DNA from: Cyclobacteriaceae bacterium
Lineage (GTDB): Bacteria; Bacteroidota; Bacteroidia; Cytophagales; Cyclobacteriaceae
Length of the DNA stretch: 14,890 nucleotides
NCBI GenBank assembly: GCA_025363495.1
Contig: JANYDR010000675.1
Coordinates: 1-14,890, forward strand
Direction: 5' to 3'
Shown here: piece by piece, positions 1-6,333 of the stretch
Layout of the letters: every line of letters starts with the position of its first letter
Numbering within the stretch: the stretch's first letter is position 1
The notes under the pieces: model-generated
What the model was told of the DNA's origin: nothing
Seen by the model: only the letters and a program-made list of their open reading frames with translations
Database searches by the model: none
Position numbers and translations under genes: made by a program

Positions 1-2
1 GA

Positions 3-110
3 AAAACCACTCTTAACATCTCTGCAATTGGTGAAAAACAAAAGTGGCTAGATGGCTTGTTTGATATTGTCAGGAGCAAAGACAAGTCTTTCTATTTTTC
101 TATTGCATAA
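3..110 (+). CDS. Possible C-terminal end of a gene entering from the left edge (partial)
   Basis: A plus-strand frame is open from the window edge to a TAA at 108-110, giving about 35 residues that end in KSFYFSIA. The composition is protein-like: mixed charged and hydrophobic residues with a segment reading IGEKQKWLDGLFDIV. The gene would be convergent with the LuxR-type gene whose stop lies at 171. I do not recognise the family, and 35 codons without a stop can occur by chance in AT-rich DNA, so this is only a plausible fragment. No terminator is evident between 110 and 171. Confidence 0.35.
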   Translation, partial: KTTLNISAIGEKQKWLDGLFDIVRSKDKSFYFSIA

Positions 111-170
111 TCTGGGTTTAACCAAGCAGTATCCTAGAATCACACCAAGGGCAAACCTGACAAAGTAGAA

Positions 171-593
171 CTAAGGAATAAGTCTCAATTCTTTAGCCCG
201 TTGGATAGCCTGCGTGCGACGACTGACTTCAAGCTTTTGAAAAAGATTGGACGAATGGGTTTTAATAGTATTGATTGATACAAAAAGCTTATCAGCAATT
301 TCCTGATTTGACAGACCTTTGGACATTAAGTCCAACACCTCCTGTTCACGCTTACTGATACCCAAACGACTGAGAGCATCAACATCCAGTTGAAAATCAG
401 CGGAAGCTATGATCATTTTCCGGCGGGTTAGCCTGAGCCCGACCCAGATGCCAAGAGCGGTGAACATAGCAGCGACCACTCCAATATAAACTTCCATTGA
501 AAGATCACGGATGAAAAGTCGGTATTCAGCAAACTTCAGCAACGCCATTAAACCGGCGAGGGAAAGACCGTATAGAAGGATTGTTTTTTTCAA
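171..593 (-). CDS. Membrane-anchored LuxR/GerE-type helix-turn-helix regulator
   Basis: A 140-residue DNA-binding protein, probably a transcription factor held at the inner membrane. Counting from the chosen start, residues 5-20 and 35-54 are hydrophobic helices. Residues 76-140 form a GerE/LuxR helix-turn-helix: ISKREQEVLDLMSKGLSNQE leads into a recognition helix SINTIKTHSSNLFQKL. No receiver (REC) domain is present, so the input must come through the membrane part or a partner. This short two-helix plus HTH form is, from memory, recurrent in Bacteroidota. I chose the TTG at 593 because it gives an N-terminus reading MKKTILLYG and leaves room for a TATTTTTG promoter box at 636-629. A TTG at 626 would add 11 residues. 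The gene lies downstream of the GT2 gene but may have its own promoter. Its target is unknown. Confidence 0.85.
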   Translation of the reverse strand: MKKTILLYGLSLAGLMALLKFAEYRLFIRDLSMEVYIGVVAAMFTALGIWVGLRLTRRKMIIASADFQLDVDALSRLGISKREQEVLDLMSKGLSNQEIADKLFVSINTIKTHSSNLFQKLEVSRRTQAIQRAKELRLIP

Positions 594-628
594 TATTATT
601 TGATTGATCAAGTTAATAAATAACAAGT

Positions 629-655
629 CAAAAATAAGGTATGAAATTAATTCAG
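629..655 (-). promoter_or_regulatory. Candidate Bacteroidota promoter of the LuxR-type gene
   Basis: On the minus strand, TATTTTTG (636-629) matches the TAnnTTTG -7 consensus exactly. The only -33 candidate is CTG at 655-653, 16 nt upstream, which is one base off TTG and slightly close. Transcription would start near 622, giving a leader of about 30 nt to the TTG at 593. Confidence 0.35.
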
Positions 656-695
656 TGGTATCTTTTTCTCCTCGTATAGAAGTAATGATATTCTA

Positions 696-1403
696 TTAAA
701 GTCCATACCGGATGATACAATACAGCGCGCGAATACCATCCTTCCATCCTATTTTCTTTCCATCTTCGTAGGACCGGCCATAATATGAAATCCCGATCTC
801 ATATATACGGACGCCACTTAACTTGGAAATCTTCGCGGTAACTTCCGGCTCAAATCCGAACCGCTTTTCCCTCAGCTTGATACTTCTTATTATAGGCGTC
901 TTAAATAATTTATATCCAGTTTCAACATCCGACAAATTGAGGTTATTAAATAAGTTTGAAGTAAATGTTAGAAAGGAGTTACCTAACTGGTGCCAAAAAA
1001 ATAATACCCGGTGAGGCTGGTGCCCTTTAAAACGACTTCCAAATACTACGTCCGCATGGCCGTCAAGTATAGGCTGAAGCAGTCGTGAGTATTCAATCGG
1101 ATCGTATTCAAGATCAGCGTCTTGTATTACCGTATAATCACCTGTAGCACACAATAATCCTGTTTTAATAGCAGCTCCCTTTCCGCGATTTACTGGATGA
1201 CGATCGTAATGAAAAGGAATGCCGGCATTATCGCGCTTAAACCGAAGAATGATTTCTTCAGATTTGTCAGTGGAGCAATCATTTACAACAATAATCTCTT
1301 TTGTGATGCCTTCAGGAAGTTGTGCGTCAACGACCTTTCTAAGAACCTCCTCCACTGTCGGGCATTCATTGTACACCGGTATAATGACTGAAAGTGTTTT
1401 CAT
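696..1403 (-). CDS. Family 2 glycosyltransferase, DPM1-like (polyprenyl-phosphate sugar synthase)
   Basis: A 235-residue soluble GT-A enzyme expected to move a sugar from a nucleotide donor to polyprenyl phosphate at the cytosolic face of the membrane. Seen directly: SVIIPVYNE at the N-terminus, VVNDCSTD (39-46), the DAD metal/nucleotide motif at 95-97 within QDADLEYDP, GSRF (122-125), DVETGYKLFK (159-168) and a closing segment YYGRSYEDGKKIGWKDGI. This order matches dolichyl-phosphate mannose synthase-like GT2 enzymes. There is no C-terminal membrane segment, so it is the short soluble type. The start is ATG at 1403. It lies 34 bp downstream of the GT39-like gene, which needs exactly this kind of lipid-linked donor, so the two probably work in sequence. 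The sugar cannot be told from sequence. Confidence 0.9.
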   Translation of the reverse strand: MKTLSVIIPVYNECPTVEEVLRKVVDAQLPEGITKEIIVVNDCSTDKSEEIILRFKRDNAGIPFHYDRHPVNRGKGAAIKTGLLCATGDYTVIQDADLEYDPIEYSRLLQPILDGHADVVFGSRFKGHQPHRVLFFWHQLGNSFLTFTSNLFNNLNLSDVETGYKLFKTPIIRSIKLREKRFGFEPEVTAKISKLSGVRIYEIGISYYGRSYEDGKKIGWKDGIRALYCIIRYGL

Positions 1404-1437
1404 CTGTTGGCGAGATTATACTTTAAACTTTCTATGG

Positions 1438-2943
1438 TCATTGCGAGCGCGTAAAGCTAAAGCGGTAGGTTACTGACGCTGGAGCAGCAAATTCGTCGGT
1501 CGGGTTGAAGCCCAATTTCTTGAGACGCTTCAAATACGCGTCTCCATTGTCTAAATGACAGAAGAGCAACCAGTAACTTTCTCCAGAATCCACAAGCTTC
1601 TGTACCTCGCCATCGACATCTGTTAGACTTTTACTCATTGCTATGCGATCATCACTTATAGAAAATAACCTGATCGACCTATAATAGTCGAAAAAATAAT
1701 GAGACACACCGTGAATATAAACGTTGTCCGCCTTGCGTTTATGTTCTGTAATAAAGTTTAAGCAGCTTTTCACTTCCTCATTCTGAAATGGGAATCGGCT
1801 ACCATAGAATCCTTTGGCATAGCCACCGATAACAATGCCAAGAGTTAATGCCAGAGTAACGACGCTAACAAGGTCTCTCTGAAAAATTTTGTAAATCATT
1901 TCCATAATCCCCTTCAGACCAAACAGGCAGAGTATTACAATCAATGGACAGGTGTATAAAATTAACCGGGTCTCAAACGGATACAGTCGCAAGCTTGATA
2001 TAAAAAGATGAATTATTATCGGAACCGTTGTAAGAATCAGCCAGGTAACGTTTCTCAACCACAGCAGCCGCATTATCCCAACAACAACAAATAATGTAAT
2101 AATAGCCTTCCAGACACCACCCAATTGAAAAAGAACTGTCGTGATCATAATCCATTTGTCCCATACGAATTTATAAAATAAGATATCAAACGGATTAGCA
2201 GTAAAGAATGCATCCTGATTCGTCCAGTACGTAAGCATCATCTCCCTTGATGGGTGACCAGCAATAAAAAAATAGAAATAACACCAAAAAATTACTAACC
2301 AGATAACACTCATAAATAGAATTTGAACTAAACCAACACTTTCACCACGCGAATACCGATATAAGAGGAATAATCCTGAAGTGAACAGAATAATTGGGGC
2401 GATGTTCGATAAGAATATCGAAATCACGCCTACAAACGTGAGTATGTAAAATTGATTTTTAGGCTTATGGTATGGTTTCAATATGAAATAATACATGCTT
2501 GTCAGCACGAGCACATCACACATATACTGCTTGACTTCGCTGCTATAGTAAATCATGGTGGGGTTAAATGCAAAAAGAGATAAACCAAACCATTGCATGT
2601 ATTTATTGAGGTTCGTGAGGTTTAGAAGCTTAATGAAAAAGTAGGTTGATAAAATAAAGGCTAAGAAGGGTAAAAGTCTCAATCCAAATTCAGAATCTGG
2701 AATAAGAAGAGAAAACATTTTTTCGATTTCAAGAAACAATATTGGCGCTACCTGGATATGGTCAAGAGGAGTTAAAAGCCCCAGGAACTTTCTGTCAACA
2801 ATATTTAATGCCAGCATCGCTTCATCCAACCATAAACTTCTGTTATAAACAAACTGAACTGTCGCAAGACCAATTGACAAAGTCATAATCAGAGAAAAAC
2901 GGCGATCAGCAGGGAAATAGTTATTCCTTTGAAACAAGCTCAT
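1438..2943 (-). CDS. GT39/PMT-like (ArnT-type) integral-membrane glycosyltransferase
   Basis: A protein of 501 residues with roughly ten hydrophobic helices and a soluble C-terminal tail of about 120 residues. The first periplasmic loop carries LWLDEA with the acidic pair D40-E41, the signature of GT-C enzymes that use polyprenyl-phosphate sugars. PILFLEIEK and FGLRLLPFLAFILS follow in the usual PMT_2/ArnT order. Expected role: transfer of a sugar from a lipid-linked donor to protein, lipid A or glycan on the periplasmic side. The ATG at 2943 was chosen. A TTG at 2997 would add 18 residues and give a 4-bp overlap with the ComM stop, but TTG is rare and the added stretch is AT-rich. The gene lies between comM and the DPM1-like gene on the same strand. 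The acceptor is unknown, and a GT83-type assignment is equally possible. Confidence 0.85.
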   Translation of the reverse strand: MSLFQRNNYFPADRRFSLIMTLSIGLATVQFVYNRSLWLDEAMLALNIVDRKFLGLLTPLDHIQVAPILFLEIEKMFSLLIPDSEFGLRLLPFLAFILSTYFFIKLLNLTNLNKYMQWFGLSLFAFNPTMIYYSSEVKQYMCDVLVLTSMYYFILKPYHKPKNQFYILTFVGVISIFLSNIAPIILFTSGLFLLYRYSRGESVGLVQILFMSVIWLVIFWCYFYFFIAGHPSREMMLTYWTNQDAFFTANPFDILFYKFVWDKWIMITTVLFQLGGVWKAIITLFVVVGIMRLLWLRNVTWLILTTVPIIIHLFISSLRLYPFETRLILYTCPLIVILCLFGLKGIMEMIYKIFQRDLVSVVTLALTLGIVIGGYAKGFYGSRFPFQNEEVKSCLNFITEHKRKADNVYIHGVSHYFFDYYRSIRLFSISDDRIAMSKSLTDVDGEVQKLVDSGESYWLLFCHLDNGDAYLKRLKKLGFNPTDEFAAPASVTYRFSFTRSQ

Positions 2944-2993
2944 AATTCTAAAGATGAAGCAAATTTTTTGGATAATCCAAAATATATAAAGGA

Positions 2994-4532
2994 TCAACCA
3001 GCCCAGCCATCCCTATCCAAACTCCTATACTGAATAGCTTCCGCCAGGTGCTCTACTCTAATTTCGGAAGTGCCTGCAAGGTCGGCAATAGTTCGTGACA
3101 CTTTCAAGATGCGATCATACGCTCGGGCGGAAAGTCCCAAACGCTCCATGGCCGTCTTGAGAAGTTTTACACCCGCATCACTTATCACACAAATATCTTT
3201 TACCATATTGGAAGGCATCATTGCGTTGCAATAAATATTATCCTGACCTTTAAACCGTTCGGATTGAATTTCCCGTGCTTTAACCACACGCACTCGGATT
3301 TGCTCACTTGTATCTGACTTTCGCTGGGCGGTCATCTCATCAAAGCTTACAGGGACAACTTCTACGTGCAAGTCGATGCGATCAAGCAACGGACCACTGA
3401 CTTTACTAAGATATCGCTGCACAACGCCCGGACCGCAGACACACTCTTTTTCAGGATGATTGTAATAGCCGCATGGACATGGGTTCATGCTGGCAACCAA
3501 CATAAAATTAGCCGGGTAATCGATAGAAACCCTCGCGCGTGAAATGGTAACTCTTCGTTCTTCCATGGGCTGACGCATCACCTCGAGTACCGTACGTTTA
3601 AATTCAGGAAGTTCGTCGAGGAATAGAACACCATTATGTGATAGTGAAATTTCACCCGGCTGAGGATTACCACCTCCACCAACAAGTGCCACATCAGAAA
3701 TCGTATGGTGTGGTGAGCGAAATGGGCGAATCGTAATCAACGATGCATCCTTACCAATCTTTCCTGCGATAGAATGAATCTTCGTTGTCTCAAGTGCTTC
3801 ATTTAATGTCAAGGGAGGCAGGACAGTTGGAAGTCGTTTTGCAAGCATAGTCTTACCTGCACCCGGTGGACCAATCATGATAACATTGTGACCGCCGGCG
3901 GCGGCTATTTCCAATGCGCGCTTGATATTTTCCTGCCCCTGAACATCTTTGAAATCCGAATCATAACTATTGAGCTTACTTTGGAAAATATCACGTGTAT
4001 CTACTACCAATGGTTCGATTTTCAATTTACCTTCAAAAAAATCAATAGCCTCCTGCAAAGTTTCTACGCCAATAACATCAAGGTTATTAACGATCGCTGC
4101 TTCCCTTGCATTTGCCCGTGGAAGGACAAAACCTTTGAAACTTTCCTTTCTTGTTTGAATTGCAATCGGCAAGACACCTTTGATCGGGCGAAGCTTTCCA
4201 TCCAATGATAGCTCACCCATTATCACATATTTCTCAAGTTCGTCTGTTTCAATCTGGCCGGAAGCTTGAAGAAGAGTAAGAGCGATAGGGAGATCGTACG
4301 CCGAGCCTTCTTTGCATATGTCTGCGGGTGCGAGATTGACCACCACTTTATTTCGGGGCATTGCATAACTAGCAGTCTTTAGTGCAGACTCGACTCGATG
4401 CTCACTTTCCTTAACAGCGGCATCGGGCATACCACTGATATATAAGTGCTGGCCCTGCGTAACATTTACCTCCACAGTAATAGTTCGGGCATCAACTCCA
4501 TATACTGCACTGCCAAATGTTTTTGCTACCAC
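2994..4532 (-). CDS. comM: YifB/ComM family Mg-chelatase-like AAA+ ATPase
   Basis: A full-length 512-residue member of the YifB/ComM family. In naturally competent bacteria ComM is a hexameric helicase that promotes branch migration during integration of transforming DNA; its role elsewhere is less clear. Domains in order: N-terminal ChlI-like domain (about 1-170, starting VAKTFGSAVYGVDA), AAA+ core with Walker A GPPGAGKT (221-228) and Walker B VLFLDE (302-307), a cysteine cluster CPCGYYNHPEKECVC (352-366) followed by LLDRIDLHVEV, and a C-terminal Mg_chelatase_C domain with the GLSARAYDRILKVSRTIADL stretch. The start codon is GTG at 4532; no upstream in-frame ATG was found. It is first of the minus-strand group that continues into the two glycosyltransferases, with no obvious functional link to them. 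All key ATPase residues are present. Confidence 0.95.
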   Translation of the reverse strand: MVAKTFGSAVYGVDARTITVEVNVTQGQHLYISGMPDAAVKESEHRVESALKTASYAMPRNKVVVNLAPADICKEGSAYDLPIALTLLQASGQIETDELEKYVIMGELSLDGKLRPIKGVLPIAIQTRKESFKGFVLPRANAREAAIVNNLDVIGVETLQEAIDFFEGKLKIEPLVVDTRDIFQSKLNSYDSDFKDVQGQENIKRALEIAAAGGHNVIMIGPPGAGKTMLAKRLPTVLPPLTLNEALETTKIHSIAGKIGKDASLITIRPFRSPHHTISDVALVGGGGNPQPGEISLSHNGVLFLDELPEFKRTVLEVMRQPMEERRVTISRARVSIDYPANFMLVASMNPCPCGYYNHPEKECVCGPGVVQRYLSKVSGPLLDRIDLHVEVVPVSFDEMTAQRKSDTSEQIRVRVVKAREIQSERFKGQDNIYCNAMMPSNMVKDICVISDAGVKLLKTAMERLGLSARAYDRILKVSRTIADLAGTSEIRVEHLAEAIQYRSLDRDGWAG

Positions 4533-4707
4533 AACCCTATATGCTTTAGGATTGCCAATATGAAAAAGGAAAATAGAAATTCCAATCCGGCAATTTTTCG
4601 TTGTGCGATTCCAGCAACAAATTCAGGGGGTGAATAAATTTAGTAAGGTTTTCCGTACGAAAGTGGAGCAAGAAAGGTCGAAAACTGGTGCCTTCATTAA
4701 TTATAAG
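4533..4707. other. Intergenic stretch upstream of comM, nothing recognised
   Basis: The region between comM and the 163-bp inverted repeat shows no supported gene. A minus-strand TATTTTCC box near the comM start is two bases off the -7 consensus and has no well-spaced -33 box, so I do not call a comM promoter. This stretch, the inverted repeat and the RHH promoter region together form a gap of about 560 bases without a convincing coding sequence. Confidence 0.5.
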
Positions 4708-4870
4708 TCAATGTCCTTTAGTTAACGAATTGCCAGACACTATTGGGCTAAAGCCCAACTCGTCTCGAATAAGTTATTAACCCCGACGTTAAGGTCAGGG
4801 TTAAGCAATCTCCTTCGATCTTATCTTGGGCTTAGCCCGACATGACCTTATCTTAACTAAACGACATTGA
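4708..4870. repeat. 163-bp imperfect inverted repeat with nested hairpins (REP- or MITE-like)
   Basis: The outer arms, 4708-4725 and 4853-4870, are inverted copies matching at 17 of 18 bases (TCAATGTCCTTTAGTTAA against the reverse complement TCAATGTCGTTTAGTTAA). Inside are three smaller hairpins. TTGGGCTAAAGCCCAA lies at 4743-4758. A partner with one wobble, TTGGGCTTAGCCCGA, lies at 4826-4840 and also pairs with the first across the element. A central stem at 4777-4804 pairs TTAACCCCGAC with GTCAGGGTTAA around the loop GTTAAG. The whole element could fold into one long interrupted cruciform. There is no coding capacity and no T-tract at its ends. It could be a repetitive extragenic palindrome, a non-autonomous mobile element or a transcribed structured RNA; sequence alone does not decide. 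Confidence 0.6.
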
Positions 4871-5038
4871 TCATAAATCAGGCATTCTTAGCAACCGATG
4901 GCTGAGTTTCAATTAAAATAACCGAGTCAAAGATTTAAAAATTACTCAAAGCGTTCCGAAGCATTTCTCCAATTTGCTTTAGAATCAAAAAAGCCTTCAA
5001 CAACTCTTCAGAGACCGTTATTAGTATAAAGAATATAC

Positions 5039-5088
5039 AAGATACACAATATATCATTTGTCTTTTGCATAGACTGAATGTGTATCTT
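5039..5088. promoter_or_regulatory. Candidate operator: perfect 10+10 bp inverted repeat
   Basis: AAGATACACA (5039-5048) and TGTGTATCTT (5079-5088) are exact inverted copies. Equivalent positions are 40 bp apart, close to four helical turns, and the right copy overlaps the proposed -7 box of the following small gene. The product of that gene has a ribbon-helix-helix fold, a class that commonly binds such sites at its own promoter, so autoregulation is the natural inference. No binding evidence can be read from sequence. Confidence 0.5.
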
Positions 5089-5090
5089 AG
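5057..5090 (+). promoter_or_regulatory. Candidate promoter of the small RHH gene
   Basis: TTTG (5057-5060), a 22-nt spacer and TATCTTAG (5083-5090) fit the Bacteroidota -33/-7 pattern with one mismatch in the -7 box. The start point would fall at or next to the ATG at 5095, implying a leaderless or nearly leaderless transcript. Confidence 0.4.
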
Positions 5091-5094
5091 CCAA

Positions 5095-5259
5095 ATGGCA
5101 AAGACTCAAGATGAACCCCAATACTTAAAGAAGTTAATCGATATCCCACTGAGCATTGTTAAAGACTTAAAAAAAATAGCAGTCGATGCTGATAAAAGTT
5201 TAAAGACTTACATTCAAGATGTGCTGATTGAAATAGTGGAGAAGCACAGGAAGAAATAA
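5095..5259 (+). CDS. Small ribbon-helix-helix (Arc/MetJ/CopG-like) DNA-binding protein
   Basis: A 54-residue basic protein. The pattern fits a ribbon-helix-helix monomer: a short strand (LKKLIDIP, about 10-17), helix A (SIVKDLKKIAVDA, about 19-31), a turn at DKS, and helix B (LKTYIQDVLIEIVEKHRKK, about 35-54). Such proteins dimerise through the strand, which inserts into the DNA major groove. I chose the ATG at 5095 because the only longer start is a TTG at 5065, inside the proposed promoter and operator. The gene stands alone: no toxin-like or partner gene follows, and a terminator begins 27 bp after the stop. It could be an orphan antitoxin, an autoregulator or a relic of a mobile element. 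It is too short for a firm family call. Confidence 0.65.
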   Translation: MAKTQDEPQYLKKLIDIPLSIVKDLKKIAVDADKSLKTYIQDVLIEIVEKHRKK

Positions 5260-5285
5260 TACCTGGGTCAATTTGAGGATTTGAA

Positions 5286-5319
5286 AATTTCCTGTCGACA
5301 GACAGGGAAATTGGTTTTT
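5286..5319 (+). terminator. Intrinsic terminator, probably bidirectional
   Basis: AATTTCCTGTC (5286-5296), loop GACA, then GACAGGGAAATT (5301-5312) pair with a single bulged base, followed by GGTTTTT. On the minus strand the stem is followed by a TTTTC run, so it could also end gmhA transcription. It sits between the convergent RHH and gmhA genes. Confidence 0.65.
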
Positions 5320-5361
5320 GGTAAATCATACGATTATCAAGTTCTCGACGCTACCCCTGAC

Positions 5362-5940
5362 TTACGCAACTTGTTTCTCGATCAATAGCATCAGAATGTG
5401 AATGACCTTAATGTGGATCTCCTGGATTCGGTCAGCATAGCCAACATGAGGCACACGAATTTCTATATCAACCAACGGTCCTAATTTACCTCCTCCATTC
5501 CCGGTAAGAGCAATGGTCTTCATTCCCTTTTCTTTCGCAGCTTTCATTGCCTGAAGCACATTGGCAGAATTGCCACTGGTGCTGAGACCAAGTAACACAT
5601 CTCCTTTGTTGCCAAGGGCTTCGATATAACGTGAAAAAATAAATTCGTAACCATAATCATTTCCGACACAGGTGATGTGACTAGCATCAGAAATACAAAT
5701 GGCTGGAATTGCTTTGCGCGCTTCGCGGTATTTTCCCGTTAGCTCTTCGGCGAAGTGCATAGCATCACAATGTGAGCCTCCGTTACCACATGAGATTACT
5801 TTCCCTCCCGACTTTACAGCCGTCGCTATCACTAAAGCCGCCTCTTCAATTTTTGCCAGCGTGGAAGGTTCATTTAAAAATGCAGACAGCACAGTAGCTG
5901 CCTGGTTGAGTTCCTGAACAATAAGGGATTGATAGCTCAT
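5362..5940 (-). CDS. gmhA: Phosphoheptose isomerase (sedoheptulose 7-phosphate isomerase)
   Basis: A 192-residue SIS-domain enzyme, the same length as E. coli GmhA. It converts sedoheptulose 7-phosphate to D-glycero-D-manno-heptose 7-phosphate, the first step of nucleotide-activated heptose synthesis for LPS core or other glycans; it acts as a tetramer in the cytosol. Visible landmarks are SCGNGGSHCDAMHFAEELTG (50-69), VGNDYGYEFIFSRY, the phosphate-binding LSTSGNSANV, and the C-terminal RIQEIHIKVIHILMLLIEK. The metal and catalytic residues known from E. coli map to H62, E66, Q173 and H181, all present. The start ATG overlaps the stop of the upstream small membrane protein by 4 bp (ATGA), so the two are co-translated. 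No other heptose pathway gene (hldE, gmhB) lies in the window. Confidence 0.95.
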   Translation of the reverse strand: MSYQSLIVQELNQAATVLSAFLNEPSTLAKIEEAALVIATAVKSGGKVISCGNGGSHCDAMHFAEELTGKYREARKAIPAICISDASHITCVGNDYGYEFIFSRYIEALGNKGDVLLGLSTSGNSANVLQAMKAAKEKGMKTIALTGNGGGKLGPLVDIEIRVPHVGYADRIQEIHIKVIHILMLLIEKQVA

Positions 5941-6248
5941 ATTTTTTTTGAGGCCTCTGCATTTTTAATCCCTTCCTGATAATCGTAGACCTTTGCTTTG
6001 AGTTCATTATTCTCGTGCCGAAGAATTTCGTCCTGCTTTTTGTTTGCGCGGCGATCAATCCAGGACCAAATAAAATCTGCTATCAATAATGCGAATCCAA
6101 AGAAACCGGCATATTTAAATGAATGAAGATATTTCATCAGGCCGAGTAGACTATCAAGGCTCGCGGTATCCAGCCAAACAGTAAAAACAAAAATCACAGT
6201 CTGGAATACGGCAAAGACAACGTAGAAATAGAGTCGATTTCGATTCAT
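5937..6248 (-). CDS. Small two-helix membrane protein with a C-terminal coiled coil, function unknown
   Basis: A 103-residue protein that I do not recognise. Residues about 6-25 (YFYVVFAVFQTVIFVFTVWL) and 46-64 (YAGFFGFALLIADFIWSWI) are hydrophobic helices. Residues about 66-100 are highly charged and heptad-like (KKQDEILRHENNELKAKVYD), suggesting a cytosolic coiled coil. Similar layouts occur in LapA-domain and other scaffold proteins, but I would not assign one. It overlaps gmhA by 4 bp and follows the ABC transporter gene by 85 bp on the same strand, so it most likely belongs to the same envelope operon. A near-perfect palindrome (6278-6292) lies 30 bp upstream of its ATG. Confidence 0.75.
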   Translation of the reverse strand: MNRNRLYFYVVFAVFQTVIFVFTVWLDTASLDSLLGLMKYLHSFKYAGFFGFALLIADFIWSWIDRRANKKQDEILRHENNELKAKVYDYQEGIKNAEASKKI

Positions 6249-6333
6249 TGGATAAAATTCTCTTAAACTTAACGTAATTCCTTTAAAAGGAAATCATAAT
6301 AAAGGTTAAGAATGATGAATGGGGCCACAGATG

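Noticed and set aside
2941..2997. TTG start at 2997 for the GT39-like gene, giving a 4-bp overlap with comM
   Set aside because: The added 18 residues are AT-rich and hydrophobic ahead of the normal N-terminus, while the ATG at 2943 gives a typical start. It is kept as an alternative only.
4878..5057. Minus-strand frame reading MIYCVSCIFFILITVSEELL and onward to a TAA at 4935-4937, then open again to a TGA at 4878
   Set aside because: It looks superficially like a decayed small gene, but 40 codons without a stop is expected fairly often by chance in AT-rich DNA, no family is recognised, and its start lies inside the proposed RHH promoter/operator.
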